Source: Coemansia sp. RSA 1804 | Taxonomy: Eukaryota; Kickxellomycota; Kickxellomycetes; Kickxellales; Kickxellaceae | Assembly (NCBI GenBank): GCA_027578815.1 | Contig: JANBTH010000513.1 | Span: forward strand, 1-15,712 | Reading direction: 5' to 3' | DNA: 15,712 nt | In this document: positions 1 through 8,841 of the stretch, piece by piece | Position numbering within the stretch: the stretch's first letter is position 1 | Layout of the letters: every line of letters begins with the position of its first letter | The notes under the pieces: generated by a model | Database searches by the model: none | Seen by the model: the letters and a program-made list of their open reading frames with translations, nothing else | Told to the model about the DNA's origin: nothing | Program-made: the position numbers and the translations under genes

Positions 1-696
1 TGTTGTCTGCTGACTCCAGTAACTCGTCTGCATCAGAATTGTCGTCAGACAGACTCTCTTCGCCCTCTTCCGACAACGAGTCGTCAGACGACTCTTCATC
101 GTCGTATAATGCTTTGCGAGTTACCTGGGATCCAGTGTACTTTGGCCCTAGATCGCCAAGCCCCTGACGCTGGCGCAAGGCGCTTTTGCCCATGTCAACG
201 TAGTGCTCGCGCCGCAGCTCCTCATCATCGTTATCGTCGCTCTCCGATCCAGATTCCCTGCCAATATACGCATTATCGTTTACTCCTTCATCCTCAATAT
301 CGAATTCTACACGGGTTTGACGATGAGAAATACAAACATGTAGTTATTAGAATTAGCATCGCCCAACCAAAACATGTTGTGATACGCAAGTACAAGCCTA
401 TCCACATATATATCTCTTTTGTATATGATACACAGAGTGCTATTATGTCTTACCTTTTGGTCTAGGATCGGATATATCTGCGATCTGCTCCAAGAGCGAC
501 TTTGCTCGCTTCGACTTTTCTACAGTTGTACTTTTACATTCAGGTTTTCATTCCGCCAAGAACTGAATAGAGTGTTTAGATAAGATAGTTTTTTCATTAT
601 ACAACCGTATTTCTCTACAGCTCAATGTGTCCTGGCTGTTTAACACCCAAGGGGAGTATGGCTTGAGTGCTTTTCGTATGGCGTACCTTTTGGCAT
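1..696 (-). CDS. BFR2: Bfr2/AATF-family ribosome biogenesis protein, 5' part (runs off left edge)
   Basis: Bfr2/AATF acts in the nucleolus with the early small-subunit processome (family knowledge). The model was spliced by eye: exon 1 at 687-696 (ATG CCA AAA G), intron 520-686 (donor GTACGC, acceptor CTGTAG), exon 2 at 454-519, intron 307-453 (donor GTAAGA, acceptor GTGTAG), exon 3 from 306 to the edge. Both introns are phase 1, and the joined frame stays open for about 127 residues. It begins MPKEKSKRAKSLLEQIADIS, and both junctions fit the family: the second creates a KEFDIEDE motif. Then follow the family hallmarks EHYVDMGKSALRQRQ, LGDLGPKYTG and VTRKALYDDEE, and a long Asp/Glu/Ser tract. 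The C-terminal AATF and TRAUB domains lie outside the window. Exon 2 has an in-frame stop upstream and no ATG, so the 10-nt first coding exon is needed. The family call is firm; the first intron, with its weaker donor, is less sure. Confidence 0.85.
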
Positions 697-1307
697 TTCG
701 AGTGGAAAAAGACGGTAATGTAAGCGATTTCAGTAAACAGACAAGGACAAGTTACAATACACTAATAACAAGAAAAGAAGTGCTTTTATGCGTCGATGTG
801 GTGCATTTTTGCCTTGGTGAAGAGAAGAGAGAAAGTCGTCGTTGCTAAAACAGCTCACCCAAAAAAAAAAGGTAGCAAGAAAAATATACTAATTCTGATC
901 ATGATTGGATCTGATCTGATCTGAATGAATGAGAATTGCGAAAATGTCTAATTATTATTATTATCGGTCATAGACCATGATGTAATCTAGCTTCTCTCTC
1001 AACAGATATAGCATCTACAAACGTTTGAAAACAGTAAGGATCTTGCTACTGGGTGCTACCTTTGAATATATAACCCAAAGGAAACACTTCTTCAAGATCA
1101 AAAACTATAGTGGATTGGACTAGTGTTAAACAGAAGGCCAAACACACCAGATAGCATCGCTGCCCATAGTCAATCACATTCAGGATACATCTCTGAAACT
1201 AAGGTAACCAAATCGAGTGAAAAGAATTGGTCGTGTATCTGTATTTGACTCACATCTCTAGCTTTAACTATATATCCACGTTCTTTAATATAAAAGGGCC
1301 CTGAGGA
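697..1307. promoter_or_regulatory. Divergent intergenic region between the Bfr2-like gene and gatB
   Basis: This gene-free stretch must hold both promoters. It is AT-rich, with a run of ten A at 861-870, three tandem copies of GATCT at 908-922 and an ATT trinucleotide run near 951-963. TATA-like strings lie near 1066-1073 and near 1288-1295. The second is only about 12 nt before the gatB ATG, too close to serve that start as a classical TATA box. I see no RNA gene and no other coding signal. Confidence 0.45.
908..922. repeat. Short tandem repeat, three copies of GATCT
   Basis: Three adjacent perfect GATCT units lie between the divergent Bfr2-like and gatB genes. They are probably simple-sequence noise; a regulatory role is only conceivable. 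Confidence 0.6.
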
Positions 1308-2918
1308 ATGAGCTTGATGCGTCGTCTTTGTCTGCAGCCTACTTTGGTGTCGTCCACGAGATCTGGACGGATTAGAAGCAGCCAGATTAACCAAGTACTA
1401 TTTTCCCAAGCACGCGGATTGAGCTCGGGACGGATATGCAGTGAGCAGGAGCAACCAGATGGTATTCCTTCAGGCTGGAATGCTACTATTGGACTTGAGC
1501 TTCATGTCCAGCTGATGGCAAAGAAAAAGCTTTTTTCGCCAGCAAGCGCAAAATGGGACGATCCGCCCAACACCAATGTTGCCCTGGTGGATGCTGGAGT
1601 CCCGGGATCCTTGCCTCTGCTTAATCCAGAATGCATGCAGTTGGCCGCTCGTGCCATTATAGGTCTTGATGGCAAAGTGCAGAACCAGTCGTCATTTGAT
1701 CGCAAGCATTACTTTTATTCGGATCAGCCGCTTGGGTTCCAGATCACACAGCAGCACTCTCCAATTGGCCGAGGCGGCAAGATCCACCTAGGAACCAATG
1801 AGGGGCTCAAATACACAAAGGATATCCGCATTAGCCAGATGCAGCTGGAGCAAGACACAGCAAAAAGCATCCACGCGGTCTATCCAGGCTATGTGTTAAC
1901 CGATCTTAACCGTGCTGGCGTAGCGTTGCTTGAAATAGTTAGTGAACCCGACATTGACACGCCTGATGAAGCAGCACTGTGTGTCCGCAAGATACAGACG
2001 CTCTTGCGACACATCGGCGCATCACATTGCAACATGGAGGAGGGGTCGATGAGATGCGATGTCAACGTGTCCGTGTATCGCGATGGCGAATGCAGGCTTT
2101 CAGGGACACGATGTGAACTGAAGAATCTTAACAGTCTGAAGGTTATCCGTGGCGCGATTAATGCAGAGGTTCGGCGACAGATAGAAGTAATCCATAACGG
2201 GAAACAGGTGGAGCAAGAAACACGGGGCTTTGATGCGCGCCAGGGCAAAACATTCCTTGCTAGATCCAAAGAGGATGCACCAGACTACAGGTATATGCCT
2301 GAACCCGATATCCCTGAAGTGCATCTTACCGATCAATGGATCGAAGCTGTCAGAGCAACGCTTCCGGAGCTCCCAGAGGCAGCACTGGCACGTATTCAAG
2401 GGCAATATTCTCTTTCAAAAGATACGGTCGAAACTATGCTTGATGAGCCAGGATGCATCGGCCTTTTCGAAAATGTTGCAAAGGGTCGGAATGCAAAGGT
2501 AGTCGCAGCGTGGATCACATCGGAGGTTTTTGGCCAGCTTTCGTATCGTGCACAACGACTGCAAGACAGCACACTGACTGCAAATCAATTGTCTGCGCTG
2601 CTGGACGCTCTTGAAGGCAAAATGGTAACTTCTACACAAGCAAAGCAGCTTTTGGTGGAGTATATGAATGGGGATGTTCGGAGTGTGGCCGATCTGATTA
2701 AAGCACATGGCTGGGAAGTCATTAGCGATGAAGGCAAGCTTGCGGATATTGCTAAAAGCATTTTGGATGAGCATCCAAAGGAGATCGAGGGCTACTTGAA
2801 GGGCCAAAAGCGCAGACTCAACTTTTTTGTTGGAAAGGTCATGTCAGCGACAAAGGGACAGGCACGGCCGCAAGACGTCAGCAGGATCGTCCACGAGCTT
2901 CTTGAGAAAAGGAGGTGA
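1308..2918 (+). CDS. gatB: Mitochondrial glutamyl-tRNA(Gln) amidotransferase subunit B
   Basis: GatB (Pet112 in yeast) is the subunit of the GatCAB/GatFAB complex that, in mitochondria, activates Glu-tRNA(Gln) and amidates it to Gln-tRNA(Gln) with ammonia from GatA. The single exon encodes 536 residues, normal for the family. Residues 1-45 are rich in Arg and Ser and poor in acids, as expected of a mitochondrial presequence. The GatB core follows: IGLELHVQL (61-69), a PNTNVALVDAGVPGSLP block (about 87-103), the FDRKHYFYSDQPLGFQI block, and EPDIPE in the middle. The last 150 or so residues form the helical YqeY/GatB tail domain, with KGQARPQDV near the end. The ATG at 1308 was chosen because it keeps the leader; the ATG at 1317 (Met4) would also work. 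No intron is needed. It is convergent with the RABL3-like gene, 174 nt away. Confidence 0.95.
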   Translation: MSLMRRLCLQPTLVSSTRSGRIRSSQINQVLFSQARGLSSGRICSEQEQPDGIPSGWNATIGLELHVQLMAKKKLFSPASAKWDDPPNTNVALVDAGVPGSLPLLNPECMQLAARAIIGLDGKVQNQSSFDRKHYFYSDQPLGFQITQQHSPIGRGGKIHLGTNEGLKYTKDIRISQMQLEQDTAKSIHAVYPGYVLTDLNRAGVALLEIVSEPDIDTPDEAALCVRKIQTLLRHIGASHCNMEEGSMRCDVNVSVYRDGECRLSGTRCELKNLNSLKVIRGAINAEVRRQIEVIHNGKQVEQETRGFDARQGKTFLARSKEDAPDYRYMPEPDIPEVHLTDQWIEAVRATLPELPEAALARIQGQYSLSKDTVETMLDEPGCIGLFENVAKGRNAKVVAAWITSEVFGQLSYRAQRLQDSTLTANQLSALLDALEGKMVTSTQAKQLLVEYMNGDVRSVADLIKAHGWEVISDEGKLADIAKSILDEHPKEIEGYLKGQKRRLNFFVGKVMSATKGQARPQDVSRIVHELLEKRR

Positions 2919-3092
2919 GCATAATTATTTTCTTAACGATGGTTACTTATATACAAATCGAAAGATAACACCCAACCACAAGACGCTATAATCCGTTATA
3001 CGGAACACAGAGTGAGAAAAAAAAACAGACTGGAATGGCAGCAACACGTTGGTCAATACGTCGTTGTCCTACCAAATGCATTCTGATCCTGC

Positions 3093-3683
3093 TCAGCGCA
3101 AGTGGGAGATACCCAATCCACATCCTTTGGACACCTTGCTCCTATAGACCTTTTCATAAAATTCTGCAAGCGAGCATCGCTGTTTTGGCTCCAATGCACC
3201 CGAGGTGATATAGCCGGACAGATCGAGTATCTCTGCATTACATCTCTCTGCAAGCGGCTCCACAAGCTTTGTGAGCGTCGAGCTCAGTTGCCAGTCAATA
3301 CGCTGTGGTCCGCCTAGTATTAGCGCAACAGGCACCGACAGAATGTTTTCTGCGTTGATGGCCTCTTCAATCCACTCAGTAGCGCGTATGAAAGATCTTG
3401 GCGTAGAGCAGCTGCAAACAAGAAATAAGGCGTCGAGACCAAAGGAATAAAGCATCTGTCGGGACTTTTGGTGTCGGGTTCCGCTAGGCAGAACGACAAA
3501 CTCTATCCATATGTTTCCTCGGCCGTTTGTGCGCTCAAAGTCCAAGACATCGACAGTCGGGCCAGCCAAGTCGCTTACAGAGCCTGCTGTGTGCGAGTTT
3601 GGGTGGCATAGCTGGTGAACAAGCTCTGGCTTTCCAACGCCTAGCTCGCCAACCACACCAATTCGAATGGATTCGTTATTCAT
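3093..3683 (-). CDS. RABL3-like small GTPase with degenerate nucleotide-binding motifs
   Basis: The 196-residue single-exon protein resembles Rab-like protein 3, an atypical Rab without a C-terminal prenylation cysteine. Its start IRIGVVGELGVGKPELVHQLC follows the RABL3 P-loop strand and helix, and the LVHQLC, GPTVDVLDF and IWIEFVVLPSG segments fall in RABL3 order. Several key residues differ from an active GTPase: the Ser/Thr after the P-loop Lys18 is Pro19, the switch II DxxG region reads LPSGT, and the place of NKxD/TKxD reads GGPQRID. The C-terminus ends GISHLR, with no lipidation motif. Human RABL3 is about 236 residues, so this one is short. It may bind nucleotide weakly or not at all. 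The family call rests on motif order and is fairly sure; the function is not known. Confidence 0.7.
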   Translation of the reverse strand: MNNESIRIGVVGELGVGKPELVHQLCHPNSHTAGSVSDLAGPTVDVLDFERTNGRGNIWIEFVVLPSGTRHQKSRQMLYSFGLDALFLVCSCSTPRSFIRATEWIEEAINAENILSVPVALILGGPQRIDWQLSSTLTKLVEPLAERCNAEILDLSGYITSGALEPKQRCSLAEFYEKVYRSKVSKGCGLGISHLR

Positions 3684-3980
3684 TAGAGGCGAGTTATCGT
3701 CGTTTTCAATTTAAATAAATATGCAATAAAATGAGAATAAGAAAAGGAAAGGAAAGGAAAAAAGCAATGCAACACATCCAAGCTATTACCAAGGGGTAAA
3801 AAAGAGGAGAGAATGATGATGTATTGTTTTTGGCCATCAACTCATTTGCTGCGGTGCGTATGGGCTGGTCCATCGTAGTCGTTTTTTTAATTAAATAATA
3901 TCCATGCTGTCAAGGAATGTTAGCAAGTTTGCGATGATGAATGATAGATAGAGACCCTTCATGGAAACAAAAATATGTGT

Positions 3981-6334
3981 TTAGCGAAAGTCAAGCAGCC
4001 TGGCAATCCACTGAGCAACCAGATCGCTCACCTCAAAGAGTATGTTTATTACCTGTTTGTGGTGTGGCCATATGGCAAACGGGATGCTTAAGGTGACAGC
4101 AATCAGCAACATAATGGACATGCAGGAGCGCATTCTGTTTGAGTTGTTGGCTAGCCTGTTGTAGGACATTGTCCTTTCACGGCGTGCTGAGGTTGACTGG
4201 CGATGCAAAAGATGCGTTGTTTCGCAAGCGCAAGGCATTGCTGGCTGCTGCTCTGGGGAAAGCGTTGCTGACATGTCGACGATTGAGTGGTCAGACGGGT
4301 TTCCAAGGCTGCCACGGCTGTAGTCGACCATCCAGTATGGGAGGTCACTGACGCTGCGCGTTCGCAGAGTTGCTATTCCGTGGATATAAGCATCGAAATC
4401 GAGAACTGGGCGAGCCATTGTGCTATCAAAGAACAGCTGGGAGAGCCATGCGGGCATTGGTTTGTTGTCCAAGTGTATCTCAATTATGTCGAATGGCAAG
4501 TCGCCGATTAGCCCTTCGTCTTCTGTATCTGGCAGCGGATTCCCATCAATAGCACTTGCCAGCCAGGATGACTTTCTGGCGCCATCGTCCTGGAACGTAT
4601 GGTCAGCCATGTTGTCCTTGTAGCGAAAGCTTACATTACGTCGCAAGACCACGGTTATCGATTCGGGGTCATTTGGATCCGTATATACAATGCGCTCCTC
4701 CGCAACCAACATCAAAGGGTACAAGCTCTCCATAATGATTTTCTTTTGAATCTTTTGGGCCTTGCGCAACTGGTCCCGTCTCATTGCGCGACATTCGGCA
4801 TCGTTTTCTGAGGGCTTGCTACTATATTGCATGCCATCCATTTGATACTTCCGCATATCTGGCAGCAATAGCTGAGGTGGCGGTGCCTCTGGTGGTTCAA
4901 GCTTGTTTAGGTTGAACTCGCCATGGAGGAATGGTAGAGCCTGGTCTGGCTTGAGCACGGCTGTCGAAGAGGTATAGCCACCAGCAAACCAGGGTCCGAT
5001 AAATGAACCGTTGCTGATATATATGTTTTGATCTTTGTCGTCCGCCAGCCACGAAAGTGATACCAAATCGCGAATGGATGCCTCTGCTGTTAGTCCTGAA
5101 TGGTATTTCTGTAATGTCTTTGGGTTGTCAAGATACACCGTGAATACGCGCTTGCTTTGGGCCCGTATGGTGTTGGATAGCGACGAGTTTGATAAGAGTG
5201 ATGATGATGTTGATGACGACGACGACTTGTGTATCCTTTGCGACATTGGTGGCGTGAACTTTCCCGGGTCCATTTGGCCATGCTCACTTGAGCCGACCAC
5301 GGTGGAAGGCGATTTTGCACCCGGATTGTTACAGCTTGTAGAAAGATGTGAGTTCAGCAAGCTGTGTACCTTTCCCACACACGCATGATCTATCCATCCG
5401 CGCAATATATGCAGACCGGGAAAGGAGCCTTGGGAGTACTGCTGCTGCTGCTGCTGCTGTTGTTGTTGTTGTTGATCTTGTTGATGCCATTGATACGTAT
5501 CCGTTTGCGCGACCGGCGCGGCGTATGAAGATTGTATTGCGGAATATATTTGGGATGCGCGGAACAGCTGCTGAGATTCTAGTGAGGACTCGGTGAACAA
5601 TGGCGACAGAGCCAGGTGATCAAGCATTTCGCCATAGTGCCACGGGCAATGCGTCTGTAGCCTGTCCAGCTGGCGCCAGAGCGCTGTAAAGTTGGACCGT
5701 CGGAAACGGGCCAGCGCGAGAATATGGCTCATCGCGGCCCCAACGGTCTCTTCTGTCTGGCCAAGACCAACAAGCTGCTCGCCGAGCTCAAGCGACGCCA
5801 TGCTCTGGACATAGTGCTCGCATGCCCGGATATTGTGCTCGAGCTCGGTGCCTTTCATGTGCAGAAAGGTGCTTACCTAAAAAAGATACCATAGTAAGAA
5901 AAAAAAAGTCATTTTTGAGTCATGTGGCATAGCACGTTTGCTTTAGGCGACAGAGATAAATTGGATTTTCCTTGTTTCCTTGAATGCGGGTGGTTCTTCC
6001 GCGCCAATAGCAGTAGAGGTCACCACGGTGTGTGCAAAGCAAGTGCCACCACCATCACCACCACATTGTTCATGATCCTGTTGGATGGAAATGGCTTGCT
6101 TACCTTTTCAAGCTCTCGCCGACAAGCAAACGACATGTCGTCGCAGGAGACGCAGACCGGCGGTGTGCTGCTCTGCTGTGTTCCAGACACGCTTTGGCAG
6201 CACAGACATGGCTCATCGAGAGAAATACAAACCAGATGTCGGTAGTCGATGTTGTAGTAGCCCCACTCGGCAAAGACAGGCTCAGGTACTTTGAAAGAAT
6301 CAGACGGTTCGGAAGGATGGATGGAATGCGTCAT
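3981..6334 (-). CDS. SPX plus VTC-like pseudo-polymerase (Vtc2/Vtc5-type accessory subunit)
   Basis: Two exons: 6104-6334, then an intron 5877-6103 (donor GTAAGC, acceptor TTTTAG, phase 0), then 3981-5876; 708 residues. The join reads ELEKVSTFLHMKGTELEHNI, exactly as SPX domains read at this point, so the intron is well supported. SPX spans about residues 14-170. A linker follows with 12 Gln (212-223) and a Ser-rich tract (about 294-312). A VTC-type domain starts at KRVFTVYLDN (about 318) and ends near LPYWMVDY (about 590). A hydrophobic segment at about 661-680 could anchor the protein in the vacuolar membrane. Where Vtc4 has RLRWYG and FVERKTH, this protein has SLSWLAD and NIYISNG, so catalysis is unlikely. 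The SPX lysine cluster is also lost. The start at 6334 is the first ATG of the open frame, but the usual MKFG opening is missing, so a further 5' exon is possible. It lies upstream of the cluster's other minus-strand genes and probably acts as a VTC regulator. Confidence 0.8.
5439..5474 (-). repeat. CAG/CAA repeat encoding 12 glutamines
   Basis: Seven CAG followed on the forward strand by five CAA-type codons (read as CTG then TTG on the plus strand) encode an uninterrupted Gln tract between the SPX and VTC-like domains of the minus-strand gene. Pure CAG runs change length easily, so strain variation is expected here. Confidence 0.95.
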
Positions 6335-7286
6335 CTCGTTGACGGATGATGTTTGCAGTCGTTCTGCCGCTAGATATAATGCGTGTAGAGGACGAGAGGA
6401 TATAGTCGGCCCAGAGAAAGAAGCGGTGCTTGTCTATCACGACTGGCGGACAGCTATGAGCAAGGACATTGAGGTATATACAGTGCCGTGGAATAAGACG
6501 GATTTTTATATATAAGCGACAACAGAGAAGAGCAGAGCAGAACAGTGGATATCTAGAGAGGAAAAAGAAGGGAAGTGAGGGAGAAGTGATAGAACGTTGC
6601 TGGGTTATAGTGTCATGCAAAAAGACGTGGCAAGCAAAAGAAGAAAGGGAACAAAATGAATAGTGAGACTTGGTGATAATCCTGGCCATTTGCTCCGCCT
6701 TCTGTCCTGTCTTGCCTTGCCTTGTCAGCCCTCACACTATGGAAGCATAAAAATATATTGAAGTTAATGAAGTCCAGCGAAATTGTCTGCCGAAATAGAA
6801 AATTGATGTGCGTGTCTCTCCCGGAATGGAAAGACACGCAGCCTGAAGCCATGAAGGATGCCGTGGGCAGAAGGAAAAAAAAGCCCTCATTCCAAACCAT
6901 AAAAGCGTCGTTTGTGCTGCGCTTGTTCGCGAACAACGGTAAACGACCTCTTTTTTCCCACTGTTTTGAGAACAGCTCTTCCAGCACATTGTCCGCATCA
7001 TAAATGGCGTCCTCTGCGCTGCATGTTTGCTTTCTAGCAGCAGCCGAGTGGCGTATCGGCCATCCTGAGAAGCACTCGGTGCGTTTGCACGGGTATTGTG
7101 CTCCTGCTTCTTCAGCAAAGAAGAGTGCCAGTTCTGCAAGTTCTGACACCAATCAGCATTTCAGAGCCGAACCTAAGGTGTATTTTTAGCACCTCTTTTA
7201 TCCAACGGTAATAATACAACACAGAAAAGAAAAGAAAGAAAAAAGCCCGTCCTCACAAGAGCAAAAAAACATGTACGAATTGCTGA
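6335..7286. promoter_or_regulatory. Intergenic region upstream of the SPX/VTC-like gene and downstream of Vtc1
   Basis: This 950-nt stretch should hold the promoter of the minus-strand SPX/VTC-like gene and the 3' end of the Vtc1 transcript. A minus-strand reading frame stays open from 7152 to 6613, about 180 codons, but begins with TTG, has no early ATG and matches no family I know. The first part has coding-like composition and the last third is Phe-rich, as expected from purine-rich intergenic DNA. I do not call it a gene. Confidence 0.4.
6503..6515 (-). promoter_or_regulatory. TATA-like box of the SPX/VTC-like gene
   Basis: The minus strand reads TTATATATAAAAA about 170 nt before the proposed ATG at 6334. 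It is the best TATA-like element in this intergenic stretch. The match is to sequence only; the transcription start is not known. Confidence 0.4.
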
Positions 7287-7733
7287 CTAGAGGTTCACAA
7301 AGCGCAAGTAGAAATTGATAAGGATCGCGCAGATCAATACGGCGACCAGAACAGTGGGGCCGCGGCGATCATCGTAAGGACCGGCATCGCGCTGACGGAT
7401 GCGCTCAGCACGCCACTGGAACAGCATCAGCGCATACACCATAACAAACATCGCAACCACAGTGAATGCCGCGCCAGCGATCTTGCCTGTGCGGTCGCCA
7501 AAGTTGAGCAGGCCGAGTGCCAGCGACCCGAGCACTATCGCAAAGTTGAGCCATGACAGAAACGTTCGCTCGTTGGCAAAGAATACTTTAGGCTCCACGC
7601 GCACTGGCACGGCTATGCGTTTTCCCGGCTGGTCATGGCGGGTGGTGAACGGCACACTGCCGTATCCTTCCTGGGCTTTTCCGTGGTCCTGGCTGTGGCC
7701 CTGCACAGCGATAACACTTGCATCGGCGTTCAT
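7287..7733 (-). CDS. VTC1: Vacuolar transporter chaperone 1 (Vtc1), VTC membrane subunit
   Basis: Vtc1 is the small membrane subunit of the VTC complex; its three helices help form the channel through which polyphosphate enters the vacuole (known from yeast). The 148-residue protein has a hydrophilic N-terminus of about 40 residues and then the DUF202/VTC1 domain. The diagnostic motif VRVEPKVFFANERTFLSWL starts at residue 44; its Lys49, Glu55 and Arg56 match the charged residues at the channel mouth of yeast Vtc1. Hydrophobic segments lie at about 60-78, 83-104 and 126-142, and the conserved GPYDDR motif precedes the last one. The start is the ATG at 7733, giving a leader slightly longer than that of yeast. 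226 bp of the coding sequence (7394-7619) are almost identical to the Vtc4 gene in this window. Confidence 0.95.
   Translation of the reverse strand: MNADASVIAVQGHSQDHGKAQEGYGSVPFTTRHDQPGKRIAVPVRVEPKVFFANERTFLSWLNFAIVLGSLALGLLNFGDRTGKIAGAAFTVVAMFVMVYALMLFQWRAERIRQRDAGPYDDRRGPTVLVAVLICAILINFYLRFVNL
7394..7619 (-). repeat. Inverted-repeat arm 1: tract shared with Vtc4 (likely gene conversion)
   Basis: The reverse complement of this segment matches 13133-13358 at 225 of 226 positions by my direct alignment. The one difference is at 7599, a silent C/T in a valine-flanking Arg codon. It starts at the KRIAVPV codons and stops abruptly at the RIR codons. On the downstream side similarity drops to many third-position differences. 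The arms are in opposite orientation, about 5.5 kb apart. Confidence 0.95.
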
Positions 7734-8394
7734 GGTTTGGCGTCAGCAGAATGATTTCCGGTGGCTATGAATAGATGTGTGGGCTGGTGAAGCGACGAGG
7801 CCTTTGGAGATAGGCTTCCCGTCAATGTCTAGAAGAAAGAAAGAAAGGCAAAAAGGAAAACCTGCAAGAATAAAAAACAAATTATCATCGAAAGGCAGGG
7901 AAGAAATGCAGCTGTGCACTTTTGGCGTCCCCTCTTTTATGCACAGCACTAATCCCCAGCGGTGAAGAAAAAAGAGCCCTAAAACTTTTCTATCCATTCC
8001 CTGATCCTCTTGGCTCAAAGGACTGGTGGAGAAAATCTTCCATACTGACTCGGCCCATTTTCCCAGTTGCTGCTGTGGAGGGAGCTTTTATCGCATATTT
8101 TGGCCAGAACATCTGTTGCTATACACTCCACTCTGCCCCATTTCAGGCCCCATTCTGCCTTTTTGCTTGCTAGAAGGCCGCTTTTCTAGCTCTGGTGCGG
8201 AAGGCAGACCTCGTGCCAGGTGCATCACACACAATGGTGGCTGGCACCATAAGCGTCTACTGCGCTGGAACAGGCTCGTGGTGCTTTAAGAAAGCTCTGA
8301 TTTAGTAGTTTAATGCAAATAATCCAATAAAAAATAGTGTCCATGAAGAAAGGCTCTGTGCTCAAAGGAGAAAGAAAAGAGAATGAGAAGAAGC
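7734..8394. promoter_or_regulatory. Intergenic region between the two Vtc1-type genes
   Basis: Both flanking genes are on the minus strand, so this stretch should hold the 3' end of the distal Vtc1-like gene and the promoter of VTC1. It contains a TATA-like CATAAAAG on the minus strand (7934-7941) and, near 8216-8250, a short inverted repeat with GTGCCAG/CTGGCAC arms. Short open frames here have no recognisable content. Confidence 0.4.
7934..7942 (-). promoter_or_regulatory. Possible TATA-like box of VTC1
   Basis: The minus strand reads GCATAAAAG about 200 nt before the VTC1 ATG at 7733. It is a plausible core promoter element with no other support. Confidence 0.3.
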
Positions 8395-8841
8395 CTACGA
8401 CCGCCATTGGATCCGACCCCACGACATTGTCGTCGCCATAAGGCTGTTTAGCGGCGGAATATACTCCTTCTTGTGGAAGGTCAGCCCAAAGTTTATTGCG
8501 GTTGCAAAGATGAAGAAGATAACCACGACAACAGGCACGAAGCGATCGTCCCAGGTCCCGCGGTCGCCCCGCCGGAGCCTCTGTGCCCTTCTCCAGAATG
8601 TAGCGTACGCGTAGACAATCAGCGCCAGCGCACCGGTCTCGAATATGAAGGCTGATATCCGCACACGGATCCCGCTGCCGCCAAAGTTCAGAAGCGCTAG
8701 CCCCAGCCCACCCATGGTGACTGCGAGCTGGAGCCAGTTGACAAATGTGCGCTCATTCGCAAAGTAGTTTTTTGGCCGAAGGAGTTTAAAGTCAACTTCC
8801 TTGGCGTTGGTGGTGGTGGTGGTGTCTGACGTCTGTGCCAT
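8395..8841 (-). CDS. Second Vtc1-like membrane protein (DUF202/VTC1 domain), divergent paralogue
   Basis: This 148-residue protein also has the VTC1 domain but differs clearly from the VTC1 neighbour. After a Thr-rich leader comes LLRPKNYFANERTFVNWLQL (from residue 20), with Lys24, Glu30 and Arg31 in the place of the family's charged channel residues; the usual EPK reads RPK. Three hydrophobic segments follow at about 33-53, 63-83 and 102-120, and TWDDR replaces PYDDR. A polar tail of about 25 residues after the last helix (from TFHKKEY) is longer than in typical Vtc1. The ATG at 8841 follows a pyrimidine-rich stretch ending in TTTTAG three bases before the ATG, which could be the acceptor of a 5' UTR intron. 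It may be an alternative small subunit of the VTC complex; membership in the domain family is sure, the role is inferred. Confidence 0.9.
   Translation of the reverse strand: MAQTSDTTTTTNAKEVDFKLLRPKNYFANERTFVNWLQLAVTMGGLGLALLNFGGSGIRVRISAFIFETGALALIVYAYATFWRRAQRLRRGDRGTWDDRFVPVVVVIFFIFATAINFGLTFHKKEYIPPLNSLMATTMSWGRIQWRS

Noticed and set aside
109..465. Plus-strand frame of 118 codons at the left edge
   Set aside because: It overlaps exon 3 and intron 2 of the Bfr2-like gene on the other strand and has no recognisable content.
1889..2807. Several minus-strand frames of 100-130 codons opposite gatB
   Set aside because: They are antisense shadows of a highly conserved gene.
5920..5945. GCACGTTT inside the intron of the SPX/VTC-like gene, a possible Pho4-type site
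   Set aside because: A single degenerate copy inside an intron; the clear CACGTG copies in the window lie within the VTC4 coding sequence, so no phosphate-box pattern can be claimed.
7004..7189. Plus-strand frame ending RAEPKVYF, similar to the Vtc1 motif RVEPKVFF
   Set aside because: Only about six residues match, a stop follows at once, and DNA identity does not extend. A chance match of this size is expected in a window with three Vtc1-type domains.
7399..7770. Plus-strand frame antisense to VTC1, with an identical 74-residue twin antisense to VTC4
   Set aside because: The identity is a by-product of the shared 226-bp tract, and both frames lie opposite well-supported genes.
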